NCBI GenBank assembly: GCA_937975915.1
Contig: CALJTY010000042.1
Location: 186,001 to 250,000 of the forward strand
From: an uncultured Acidimicrobiaceae bacterium
GTDB lineage: Bacteria > Actinomycetota > Acidimicrobiia > Acidimicrobiales > RAAP-2
DNA: 64,000 nt
Direction of reading: 5' to 3'
The position numbers were made by a program, and so were the translations under genes. A model generated the notes under the pieces. The model saw only the letters and a program-made list of their open reading frames with translations, made no database searches and was not told the DNA's origin. Numbering within the stretch: the stretch's first letter is position 1; the number at the start of each line of letters is the position of its first letter. Of the stretch, positions 1-6,218 are shown piece by piece.

Positions 1-1
1 A

Positions 2-70
2 GAGGCTTTTGACCTTTTTCCGATGACAGAGCACGTAGAACTCGTCGCATTACTTGACAAGAGCCTCTAA
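2..70 (+). CDS. C-terminal tail of a TrmA/RlmD-family RNA methyltransferase (partial)
   Basis: Only the last 22 codons are in the window, open from base 2 to the TAA at 68-70. The tail reads FDLFPMTEHVELVALL. The FPxTxHVExVxLL pattern is typical of the extreme C-terminus of class I SAM-dependent RNA (uracil-5-)methyltransferases of the TrmA/RlmD group, which methylate U54 of tRNA or uracils of 23S rRNA. The catalytic cysteine and SAM site lie outside the window, so which RNA it modifies cannot be said. Identification rests on this short motif only. Confidence 0.6.
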   Translation, partial: EAFDLFPMTEHVELVALLDKSL

Positions 71-86
71 AGGGTAGAGAGTGCAA

Positions 87-121
87 ACGAGGGAAGAAAA
101 CCTCGTCCCTCAAAGAGGGAG
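87..121 (+). promoter_or_regulatory. Candidate ribosome-binding-site switch upstream of the HicA-like gene
   Basis: Four short segments can pair in two exclusive ways. ACGAGG (87-92) can pair with CCTCGT (101-106), and TCCCTC (106-111) with GAGGGA (115-120), which overlaps the Shine-Dalgarno GGGAG (117-121) five bases before the ATG at 127. Alternatively GAGGGA (89-94) can pair with TCCCTC (106-111), freeing the ribosome-binding site. The pairings are visible in the sequence; any regulatory role is inferred and the stems are only 6 bp. Confidence 0.35.
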
Positions 122-126
122 AAATC

Positions 127-405
127 ATGTCAGTCAAGCTTGATCACAGTCACCGAACTACCGCACAAAAAATTTTCGGTCACCCGTTAAACCACAACAT
201 TAAATGGCATGACGTTTTAGTTCTGCTGGCCCGCTTTGGGGTTGTGCACGAAACGCACAGTGGTAACTGGGCAGTCACTGTTGATGAAGTGGTGACTTCA
301 TTCGGATCAACTCGCCCGAAGGATTTGACTGACGATCAAGTCATTAAGGTTCGCCACTTTCTTCAAGCTCATGGAATAAACCTTGAGGTATTGAACGCTG
401 CCTAA
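127..405 (+). CDS. Small conserved protein, HicA-like fold
   Basis: This 92-residue protein starts at an ATG with a good Shine-Dalgarno (GGGAG, 5 nt spacing). After a short basic/histidine-rich start it has the layout KWxDVxxLL...G...E...G...V (about residues 26-52), then KDLTDDQVIKVRHFL and a terminal GI-type motif. This resembles the small alpha-beta-beta-beta-alpha fold of HicA-type toxins and relatives. No HicB-like antitoxin follows, because yaaA is next, so it is more likely a housekeeping relative than a toxin. No function is assigned. It lies downstream of a methyltransferase gene, and its leader contains a possible SD-sequestering structure. Confidence 0.65.
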   Translation: MSVKLDHSHRTTAQKIFGHPLNHNIKWHDVLVLLARFGVVHETHSGNWAVTVDEVVTSFGSTRPKDLTDDQVIKVRHFLQAHGINLEVLNAA

Positions 406-428
406 CTTCCAGCCGGTACCGTAGTCCG

Positions 429-1184
429 GTGAGTGAAAACGTCTTTGTACTTGTGCCACCTTCTGAGGGCAAAGCAGAGGGTGGTCGCGTCACTGCAAAG
501 ATTGGAGAATTTGACACACTTCTTGCGAGTGAGCGAAAGAAAGTAGTCAGCGCACTGCGCAGTGCTGTCTCTAAAGGAACTAAAGCAGAGCTTGCAAAAC
601 TCCTCAAAGTTCGTGGTGATTTACTCGACCGCGCCCTGGTTGCCACGAAAGCGCTCTGCGCGGGAAAGCCCTCACTGCTTCCAGCGCATCAGCGCTACAC
701 CGGAGTTGTCTGGGGGCACTTAGACCCTGCATCGCTTTCAAGCGCACAGCGCAAACGCTTACTTGTGCCATCGGGTCTTTATGGAATAACAACCGGAGAA
801 GATTTGGTAGCGGACTATCGACTGAAGATGGACATTTCAGTTTCACCACTTGGCAATGTTGGTCAGTTCTGGAAGGAACCTCTCACTACTGCGCTCATGA
901 ACAAGTTGCGTAACAAAACAGTTATTAACTTGCTCCCAAAAGAACATGAAGCGGCAATTGACTTTGAACAGCTGTCTGGCGTTGCCAATGTTGTTCATGT
1001 TGTCTTCGCGACCAGTGATGGATCAGGCGCCGCGGGTCACGATGCTAAAGCTGTGAAAGGAATACTTGCGAGGCAGCTGCTGGTTGATGGAATTAGCGGC
1101 ATTGAGAAATTTTCTTGGCAAGGCTGGAAGATAAAACGTCGAGGGGACAACTTCGTTGTCATTGCTCCGAAGCCTAAAAAATAG
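429..1184 (+). CDS. yaaA: YaaA/DUF328 family peroxide-stress protein
   Basis: The 251-residue protein has the family signature PPSEGK near the N-terminus (about residues 11-16), followed by RYTGVVW and the YRLKM segment typical of YaaA. In E. coli, YaaA limits intracellular unincorporated iron during peroxide stress and binds DNA. The start is a GTG at 429. No strong Shine-Dalgarno is visible, but this start gives the expected N-terminus. It stands alone, and a bidirectional hairpin at 1200-1227 separates it from the convergent ssrA gene. Length fits the family (about 245-260 residues). Confidence 0.85.
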   Translation: MSENVFVLVPPSEGKAEGGRVTAKIGEFDTLLASERKKVVSALRSAVSKGTKAELAKLLKVRGDLLDRALVATKALCAGKPSLLPAHQRYTGVVWGHLDPASLSSAQRKRLLVPSGLYGITTGEDLVADYRLKMDISVSPLGNVGQFWKEPLTTALMNKLRNKTVINLLPKEHEAAIDFEQLSGVANVVHVVFATSDGSGAAGHDAKAVKGILARQLLVDGISGIEKFSWQGWKIKRRGDNFVVIAPKPKK

Positions 1185-1199
1185 TCGCCATAAATAAGT

Positions 1200-1227
1200 A
1201 AAACCCGCACCTCGCGGTACGGGTTTT
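1200..1227. terminator. Bidirectional intrinsic terminator between yaaA and ssrA
   Basis: AAAACCCG (1200-1207) pairs with CGGGTTTT (1220-1227), and the stem can continue inward through ACC/GGT around a short loop. A-rich and T-rich flanks on both sides allow termination in both directions. It sits between the stop of yaaA (1184) and the 3' end of tmRNA (1235, minus strand), so it suits both convergent transcripts. Confidence 0.8.
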
Positions 1228-1234
1228 ACTTTCG

Positions 1235-1582
1235 TGGAGATGCCGGGTATCGAGCCCGGGTCCAGTAGCTTCTTAATGATTCTTCTCCGAGCGCAGTCGA
1301 CAGGAAATTGTCGGGAGCGGCTCTACTGTCAACACCGAAGACGCACCGTATCTAGCTAAGTTGTCCCATCGAAACCACTAGCGAGTCTCGTTGGTAAGTC
1401 CTACTTTTATGACACCCATTTACTAAACCGCAGGACTGGGTCTAGGTGGATGTTGCTACCTAAGCAGCAAGCGCAAGCTGAGGCTTGGCGTTTATTTATT
1501 TTTTCAGGCTCTTTAACGTGGATCCTGAGACCACGGCTCGCTTCACTCACCTCGACGACTTCTGTCGAAACAATTCATCCCC
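1235..1582 (-). ncRNA. ssrA: Transfer-messenger RNA (tmRNA)
   Basis: On the minus strand the 5' end reads GGGGATGAATTGTTTCGAC and the 3' end has a T-arm (GGGCTCGATACCC) followed by CATCTCCA. Together they form the tRNA-like domain of tmRNA, about 348 nt. The CCA tail is not encoded. The tag reading frame ends in CTTGCGCTTGCTGCTTAG (LALAA-stop, stop at 1460-1462). The probable resume codon is GCC at 1487-1489, preceded by TAAAC, like the UAGUC before the E. coli resume codon. This predicts the tag AKPQLALAA, 9 residues. tmRNA with SmpB rescues stalled ribosomes and tags the product for proteolysis. smpB lies about 350 bp upstream on the same strand. Confidence 0.95.
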
Positions 1583-1614
1583 ATGGATTTAGCAGCTGCT
1601 TTAGCTGCGTAGTA

Positions 1615-1643
1615 AGCATACCTTCTGTTGACCAGAATTCCAA
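1615..1643 (-). promoter_or_regulatory. Probable sigma-70 promoter of ssrA
   Basis: On the minus strand, TTGGAA (1638-1643) and TATGCT (1615-1620) are separated by exactly 17 bp. A start about 7 nt downstream would give a short precursor that RNase P trims to the mature 5' end at 1582. The elements are read directly from the sequence; promoter activity is inferred. Confidence 0.6.
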
Positions 1644-1693
1644 CGGGAGGCCGAGTGGCGAAGCGCTTCTGAATGATTTGCTCGACTTATGAG

Positions 1694-1852
1694 TTAAAAG
1701 TAGGTCCAGCGAGTCCAGGGGCGTGTGTGAAATTCATCTTCATGTGAGTGGTCGCGGCCGCGGTACGAGCGAACTTTCGCGTTAATCGCTTCGACATTTG
1801 CATACTCATTCGATTCTTGGATCCAGTAAAGATATGATTCGACGTATGACAT
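1694..1852 (-). CDS. Hypothetical 52-residue protein between smpB and ssrA
   Basis: A short ORF on the minus strand starts with ATG at 1850-1852, behind a near-consensus ribosome-binding site (AAGGAG with a 4-nt spacer), and stops at 1694-1696. The protein begins MSYVESYLYWIQES and is rich in aromatic residues (six Tyr, three Trp, two Phe), with a mixed-charge middle and the C-terminus TRPWTRWTYF. It shows no signal peptide, membrane segment or recognisable motif. Codon choice (GAA, CGC) looks like that of its neighbours. The strong SD and position inside the smpB-ssrA unit argue that it is translated. I do not recognise the family. Confidence 0.55.
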   Translation of the reverse strand: MSYVESYLYWIQESNEYANVEAINAKVRSYRGRDHSHEDEFHTRPWTRWTYF

Positions 1853-1933
1853 GTGTCTCCTTGTAGGGGCCACACCAAGTATGAAGTATTGGTCTGTGAA
1901 CAGGCCGAAAAGTAAACGAAAAGTGCGTGACGC

Positions 1934-2455
1934 TTAACTGAATTTTTCGATGTTGCGAGTGGTTCGCTGAATTTCTCGTTCGGCGTCACGTTTCTTCAGC
2001 GCTTCTCTGCGGTCTTGCTGCTTTCGACCCTTGGCGAGAGCAATTTCCACCTTGGCTTTTCCATCTTTGAAGTACACCTTGGTGGCGACAATTGTGAGTG
2101 GTTGCATGCGAGTCTGGTCCCACCACTTGTCGATCTCTCGACGGTGGGCGAGGAGCTTTCGTTTCCGGTCTGGATCATGTGTTCCAAAACCCACCGCATT
2201 CACCCAAGGTGGGATGTGCATTTGATAAATCCAGATTTCATTATTTTCAATTCTTGCGAACGCTTCTCCAATTTGAGCTTTTCCCTGGCGAAGGGATTTC
2301 ACCTCAGTGCCGGTGAGAACCATTCCACATTCCATCGTTTCTACTAATTCGAAATCATGTCGGGCGCGACGATTTGAGGCGACGATTTGGTCACCTTTTT
2401 TGGCGTCTTCCTTCTTTTTGTCACGCCGCGCTTGGATTTGTTTAGCCCTGGCCAC
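1934..2455 (-). CDS. smpB: SsrA-binding protein SmpB
   Basis: The 173-residue protein carries the SmpB OB-fold core. Visible motifs are NRRARHDFELVETMECGMVL (family: N-K-A-H-Y-x-I-x-E-x-x-E-A-G-I-x-L), TEVKSLR, and the basic tail with RKQQDRREALKKRD that becomes helical in the decoding site. SmpB binds the tRNA-like domain of tmRNA and mimics the missing anticodon arm. An N-terminal extension of about 20 basic residues (QARRDKKKED) makes it slightly longer than the usual 150-160. The start is a GTG at 2453-2455. Lying upstream of ssrA on the same strand fits a joint function. Confidence 0.95.
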   Translation of the reverse strand: MARAKQIQARRDKKKEDAKKGDQIVASNRRARHDFELVETMECGMVLTGTEVKSLRQGKAQIGEAFARIENNEIWIYQMHIPPWVNAVGFGTHDPDRKRKLLAHRREIDKWWDQTRMQPLTIVATKVYFKDGKAKVEIALAKGRKQQDRREALKKRDAEREIQRTTRNIEKFS

Positions 2456-2520
2456 TCTTCAAGCGTACTTACGTACTAGAGGATGTTTTTTGGTCACGCT
2501 ATTGCGAAGTACCACTAAAG

Positions 2521-2536
2521 TTGACTAAGTTAGTCA
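2521..2536 (+). promoter_or_regulatory. Possible promoter -35 with overlapping inverted repeat upstream of cysO
   Basis: TTGACT (2521-2526) resembles a -35 element. It overlaps a perfect inverted repeat, GACTAA-G-TTAGTC (2523-2535), about 26 bp before the cysO ATG. A clear -10 at consensus spacing is not obvious. An operator for a cysteine or sulfur regulator is conceivable but is inference. Confidence 0.3.
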
Positions 2537-2561
2537 TCTATTAGATCGAGTTAGGAACACC

Positions 2562-2843
2562 ATGTCTGCAGTCATCCGAATTCCAACAGTGCTTCGCCAA
2601 GCAATGGGCGGACTTGCAGTTCTTGACACTGACGCCACAACAATCGGTGGAGTGCTTAAGCAGATCACTGATGCGTACCCGGTTGTTAAGCCTCAACTTC
2701 TCAATGAAGACGGAACGCTTCACCGGTTCTTGAACGTTTACATCAACGACGACGATGTTCGTTACCTCGGTGGCGTTGACGCACCGGTTGCTGACGGCGA
2801 TGAAGTCACCTTGCTTCCTGCAGTTGCAGGTGGAGCTCAGTAG
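2562..2843 (+). CDS. cysO: CysO-like ubiquitin-fold sulfur carrier (MoaD/ThiS family)
   Basis: The 93-residue beta-grasp protein ends LLPAVAGG followed by Ala-Gln. The glycine pair is the site that is adenylylated and thiocarboxylated in sulfur-carrier proteins. In Mycobacterium CysO ends exactly at VAGG; here two extra residues follow, so a trimming protease is expected. Other shared features are HRFLNVYINDDDVRYLGG and DGDEVTLLP. The adjacent cysM, overlapping in TAGTG, identifies it as the carrier that supplies sulfur to make cysteine from O-phosphoserine. Neither the activating MoeZ-like enzyme nor a JAMM protease (Mec) is in the window. Confidence 0.85.
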   Translation: MSAVIRIPTVLRQAMGGLAVLDTDATTIGGVLKQITDAYPVVKPQLLNEDGTLHRFLNVYINDDDVRYLGGVDAPVADGDEVTLLPAVAGGAQ

Positions 2844-3808
2844 TGGCTCGTTTTGAATCAGTTCTTCAACTAATTGGCAATACGCCAGTCATTGACATCA
2901 GCGCGCTTTCACCAAAGCCGAACGTAAAGATTCTTGCCAAGCTTGAAGGTCGCAACCCGGCTGGTTCTGTCAAAGACCGCATTGCATATTCACTAATTGA
3001 AGCTGCTGAGCGAGATGGCATTTTGATACCTGGAAAGCCCGGTCAGATTCTCATCGAACCTTCATCGGGTAATACTGGAATTGCACTCGCAATGGTGTGT
3101 CGCCTGCGTGGCTACCACCTAAAAGTTGTTCTTCCTTCAAACGTGTCACCAGAGCGACGTCAGTTGCTGCTTGCCTGGGGAGCAGAGATCATTGACTCGC
3201 CCGGTAGCGAGGGATCCAATGGGGCAGTGCGCCTGGCGCAAAAGCTCAGTGCAGAAAATTCTGACTGGGTATTTTTGTATCAGTACGCGAACCCAGCGAA
3301 TCCAATGGCGCACTACACGACAACTGGTCCAGAAATTCTTCGAGACGTTCCTGAGATTACGCACTTCGTAGCGGGACTTGGAACTTCTGGAACATTGATG
3401 GGTGTTGGCAAATTTCTAAAAGAGCAGAAGCCTGGCACTCAAATCTGGGCCATTGAACCACCGAGTGGTGAAATGGTTGATGGACTTCGCAACCTCGATG
3501 ATGGTTACATCCCACCAATCTTTATTGACGCTGGTGGCGAAGCATTGCTCGACCGCAAGGTGATTGTTCGACCAAAAGAATCAATTGAGTGGACAAGACG
3601 CATGACTGAAGTGGGTCTCTTTGTAGGCATTTCTTCTGGAGCCATCATGTCTGGTGCCGTGAAGTGTGCCAACACGATTCCTGACGACCAAGAAGCAACA
3701 ATTGTCACGATTGCCTGTGACGATGGCTGGAAGTACCTGTCAACTGGCGCCTGGAGCGACGACATCGATGAAGTCGTTGAACGAGCCAAGAAAATCATTT
3801 ACTTCTAA
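2843..3808 (+). CDS. cysM: CysO-dependent cysteine synthase CysM
   Basis: The 321-residue PLP enzyme of fold type II has RNPAGSVKDR (about residues 37-46, containing the Schiff-base lysine) and PSSGNTGIA for substrate and phosphate binding. LYQYANPANPMAHY and GWKYLSTGAW match mycobacterial CysM, which uses CysO-thiocarboxylate and O-phosphoserine. The C-terminus is short and ends IIYF. In mycobacteria the flexible C-terminus closes over the active site. The GTG start overlaps the cysO stop (TAGTG), indicating translational coupling. Generic CysK is the alternative, but the linked carrier favours CysM. Confidence 0.9.
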   Translation: MARFESVLQLIGNTPVIDISALSPKPNVKILAKLEGRNPAGSVKDRIAYSLIEAAERDGILIPGKPGQILIEPSSGNTGIALAMVCRLRGYHLKVVLPSNVSPERRQLLLAWGAEIIDSPGSEGSNGAVRLAQKLSAENSDWVFLYQYANPANPMAHYTTTGPEILRDVPEITHFVAGLGTSGTLMGVGKFLKEQKPGTQIWAIEPPSGEMVDGLRNLDDGYIPPIFIDAGGEALLDRKVIVRPKESIEWTRRMTEVGLFVGISSGAIMSGAVKCANTIPDDQEATIVTIACDDGWKYLSTGAWSDDIDEVVERAKKIIYF

Positions 3809-3856
3809 ATCTCCGCTACCGTTAAGACGCACAACACGGTGTTTTTAAGGAGCCCC

Positions 3857-4597
3857 ATGTCATTTCAGCGCGCCGATGGCCGAACCCCAGATCAGGCCCG
3901 TCCACTCTCATTTGTACGCGACTACACCGACATGGCAGCAGGTTCAGTCCTAGTTAGCTTTGGTCGCACAAAAGTTCTCTGCACCGCTTCAGTTGAAGAA
4001 GACGTTCCACGTTGGCTAAAGGGATCTGGCAAGGGATGGGTCACCGCTGAGTACTCAATGCTTCCTGGTTCTACGCCAGAGCGCAATAACCGCGAAGCCG
4101 CAAAGGGAAAGCAGTCTGGACGCACCCAAGAAATTCAGCGCCTCATTGGGCGTTCACTTCGCACTGTTACTCGCCTCGAACTCCTTCCGGACCTCGCGAT
4201 AACGGTTGACTGTGACGTGCTCCAAGCTGATGGTGGAACGCGCACTGCTTCAATCTGTGGAGGATACGTTGCGCTCCATGACGCAATCACTCGTCTTGTT
4301 GAGAAGGGGACAATCAAAGAGCACGCGCTCAGTGACTTTGTTGCAGCGATTTCTGTTGGCATCGTTGGCGGTGTTCCCATGCTTGATCTCCCTTACGAAG
4401 AAGACTCACGCGCAGACACCGACATGAACGTTGTGATGACTGGTGCTGGTCGATTTGTTGAGGTGCAGGGGACGGCAGAACAAGAAGCCTTCTCTAGAGA
4501 AGAGTTAAGTCAATTGCTCGACTTGGCACAAAGTGGCATCAGCGCTATTCACAGCGCGCAACGTGCAGTTCTTGCAACACCACCATCCCCTCGATGA
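3857..4597 (+). CDS. rph: Ribonuclease PH
   Basis: The 246-residue phosphorolytic 3'-5' exoribonuclease trims tRNA 3' ends. Family motifs are RADGRTPDQ.RP, VSFGRTKVLCTASVEE, GWVTAEYSMLPGST, the ERNNREA...GRTQEIQRLIGRSLR block and DCDVLQADGGTRTASI. All conserved phosphate and RNA contacts appear present. The ATG at 3857 is chosen because AAGGAG lies 4 nt upstream (3847-3852) and it gives the canonical N-terminus. It overlaps rdgB in ATGA, a common rph-rdgB pairing. Confidence 0.95.
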   Translation: MSFQRADGRTPDQARPLSFVRDYTDMAAGSVLVSFGRTKVLCTASVEEDVPRWLKGSGKGWVTAEYSMLPGSTPERNNREAAKGKQSGRTQEIQRLIGRSLRTVTRLELLPDLAITVDCDVLQADGGTRTASICGGYVALHDAITRLVEKGTIKEHALSDFVAAISVGIVGGVPMLDLPYEEDSRADTDMNVVMTGAGRFVEVQGTAEQEAFSREELSQLLDLAQSGISAIHSAQRAVLATPPSPR

Positions 4598-5178
4598 TCA
4601 CATTTGTTTTAGCTACCGCCAATCCCCACAAGAAAGTGGAGATGGAGTCGGTTCTCAGCGCACTCAACATCAACGTCCTTCCACGACCAGCTGATGTTCC
4701 AGACGTAGATGAAACTGAAACCACCCTTGAGGGCAATGCACTTCTTAAAGCCCGAGCACTCGTCGAGGCCACCGGACACGCTGCCGTCGCCGATGACACT
4801 GGACTCTTTGTGGACGCCCTCGATGGAGAGCCCGGGGTCTACAGCGCTCGCTACGCCGGCCTTGGCGCAAGTGATGAAGAGAATGTCGTTAAGTTGCTCG
4901 GCAAGCTCTCGGGTGTTGGTGCACCGCGCACGGCGAGGTTTAGGACTGTTATCTGCGTTGCCTACCCCGACGGAACTTCTCTCAGCGTTGAAGGCGTCCT
5001 AGAGGGCACTATTGGCACTGAGGCCAAAGGGAGCAATGGCTTCGGATACGACCCAGTCTTTTTGCCGTCGCACGCTGGGGGTAAAACGCTGGCTGAAATG
5101 ACTTTGGATGAGAAGAATGCCACTTCACACCGTGGCAATGCCCTTCGCTCGCTCGCAGAAGCTTTAGAAAAGCGTTAG
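4594..5178 (+). CDS. rdgB: XTP/dITP diphosphatase (RdgB/HAM1)
   Basis: The 194-residue protein starts ITFVLATANPHKKVEME (family: ATxNxxKxxE) and contains VADDTGLFVDALDGEPGVYSAR, where the metal-binding Asp lies. It also has GSNGFGYDPVF and a C-terminal SHRGNALR. RdgB hydrolyses non-canonical purine nucleoside triphosphates (ITP, XTP, dITP) to monophosphates. The start ATG overlaps the rph stop (ATGA), so the two are translated from one message. Confidence 0.95.
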   Translation: MITFVLATANPHKKVEMESVLSALNINVLPRPADVPDVDETETTLEGNALLKARALVEATGHAAVADDTGLFVDALDGEPGVYSARYAGLGASDEENVVKLLGKLSGVGAPRTARFRTVICVAYPDGTSLSVEGVLEGTIGTEAKGSNGFGYDPVFLPSHAGGKTLAEMTLDEKNATSHRGNALRSLAEALEKR

Positions 5179-5209
5179 TTCACAGATATTTCACCTTTAG
5201 GCTGTTCCC

Positions 5210-5839
5210 GTGACCGCCAAAAGACTCCCAATGTTTCCGCTCGGGATGGTCATCTTCCCTTATCAGACGGCTGGGCTTTATGTGTTTGAACCCCGCTATC
5301 AACAGATGCTTTTAGACCTTGATAGCGAGGGAACCTTTGGCACAACTTTGATCGAACGTGGCTCAGAAGTTGGCGGTGGCGACGTGCGCCTCGGCAACGG
5401 AACCGTAGTGAAGATCGTTGCCAGCCAGAAGACTAGTGACGGCACATCACTTCTCGTAGTTGAGGGGATTGAGTGTTGCGAAGTTGTTGAGTGGCTGCAA
5501 GACGATCCCTACCCGCAAGCAATTGTGCAGGAACGTCACTGTACGGATTGTGGCATTGATGAAACATTGCTGCGCTCAACTGAATCAGCGGTGAAAGCGC
5601 TTCGAGCCCTACAGAGTGAAATTAACTCCGATGACTACACCAGGTCGAACTGTGAAATGGATAGCGATCCAAAGATTCGAAGCTGGCAGTTGTGTGCAAT
5701 GACTCCAATGTCAATCCTTGACCAGTTCAAGGTTCTTAGCTTGGCTAACCCCAATGACCGTCTGCGACTTCTTTCAGAAATCTGTTGCGAACGATACGGT
5801 GACTTCCAGCGAATGCTGGCTATTGATTCTTTGAACTAG
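5210..5839 (+). CDS. LON N-terminal (substrate-binding) domain protein
   Basis: The 209-residue protein begins RLPMFPLGMVIFPYQT...LYVFEPRYQQML, the typical start of the LON N-terminal domain (PF02190), without AAA+ or peptidase parts. The domain binds protein substrates in Lon protease; stand-alone versions are widespread in actinobacteria and have no defined role. The protein has many Cys residues (ECCEVVE, HCTDCG, ICCE) but no complete zinc motif I would trust. The GTG start at 5210 lies 6 nt after TAGGCT (5198-5203), a leaderless arrangement. Its stop interlocks with the convergent FKBP gene in CTAG. Confidence 0.85.
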   Translation: MTAKRLPMFPLGMVIFPYQTAGLYVFEPRYQQMLLDLDSEGTFGTTLIERGSEVGGGDVRLGNGTVVKIVASQKTSDGTSLLVVEGIECCEVVEWLQDDPYPQAIVQERHCTDCGIDETLLRSTESAVKALRALQSEINSDDYTRSNCEMDSDPKIRSWQLCAMTPMSILDQFKVLSLANPNDRLRLLSEICCERYGDFQRMLAIDSLN

Positions 5840-6207
5840 CGAAGCGCAAGTAAGTCAACAACGAAGATGAGCGTTTCACCTGGCTTGATTACTCCGCCAG
5901 CACCCTGATCTCCGTAGCCAAGGTGTGAAGGAATAACAAGACGACGACGTCCGCCGATCTTCATTCCAACAACGCCTCGGTCCCAGCCCTGGATTACGTA
6001 ACCAGCTCCAAGTGGGAATGAGAAGGTGTCACCACGGTTCCACGATGCATCGAACTCTTCGCCCGTTGAGGCAGAAATTCCTACATAGTGGACAACCGCG
6101 GTTTGACCTGGTGTTGCTTCATCACCACTACCAACAACGATCTCTTCAATAAGAAGGTCGTCGGGGGCAGGGCCAATGTGTGGTTCTACAAGTGGTTTTT
6201 CAGACAT
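5836..6207 (-). CDS. FKBP-type peptidyl-prolyl isomerase
   Basis: The 123-residue protein is a single FKBP domain: VVHYVG, FDASWNRGDTFSFPLGAGYVIQGWDRGVVGMK, GGRRRLVIPSHLGYG and PGETLIFVVDLL. The usual active-site aromatic and Asp positions are recognisable. No signal peptide is visible, so it is probably cytoplasmic. FKBPs catalyse Xaa-Pro isomerisation during folding. The gene begins 11 bp upstream of the helicase stop on the same strand, i.e. immediately downstream of the helicase in transcription. Its stop overlaps the stop of the convergent LON-domain gene by 4 bp. Confidence 0.93.
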   Translation of the reverse strand: MSEKPLVEPHIGPAPDDLLIEEIVVGSGDEATPGQTAVVHYVGISASTGEEFDASWNRGDTFSFPLGAGYVIQGWDRGVVGMKIGGRRRLVIPSHLGYGDQGAGGVIKPGETLIFVVDLLALR

Positions 6208-6218
6208 GGTTACAAACT

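Noticed and set aside
1450..1692. Plus-strand ORF of 80 codons
   Set aside because: It lies antisense over tmRNA and its promoter; no ribosome-binding site and no recognisable protein.
1641..1710. tRNA-Ser-like stretch (GGAGGCCGAGTGGCGAAGC)
   Set aside because: The 5' part looks tRNA-like, but no matching acceptor or T-arm follows; it lies in the ssrA upstream region.
1687..1989. Minus-strand ORF of 100 codons beside smpB
   Set aside because: It uses a different frame from the SD-preceded 52-residue ORF, overlaps the end of smpB, and has no start signal.
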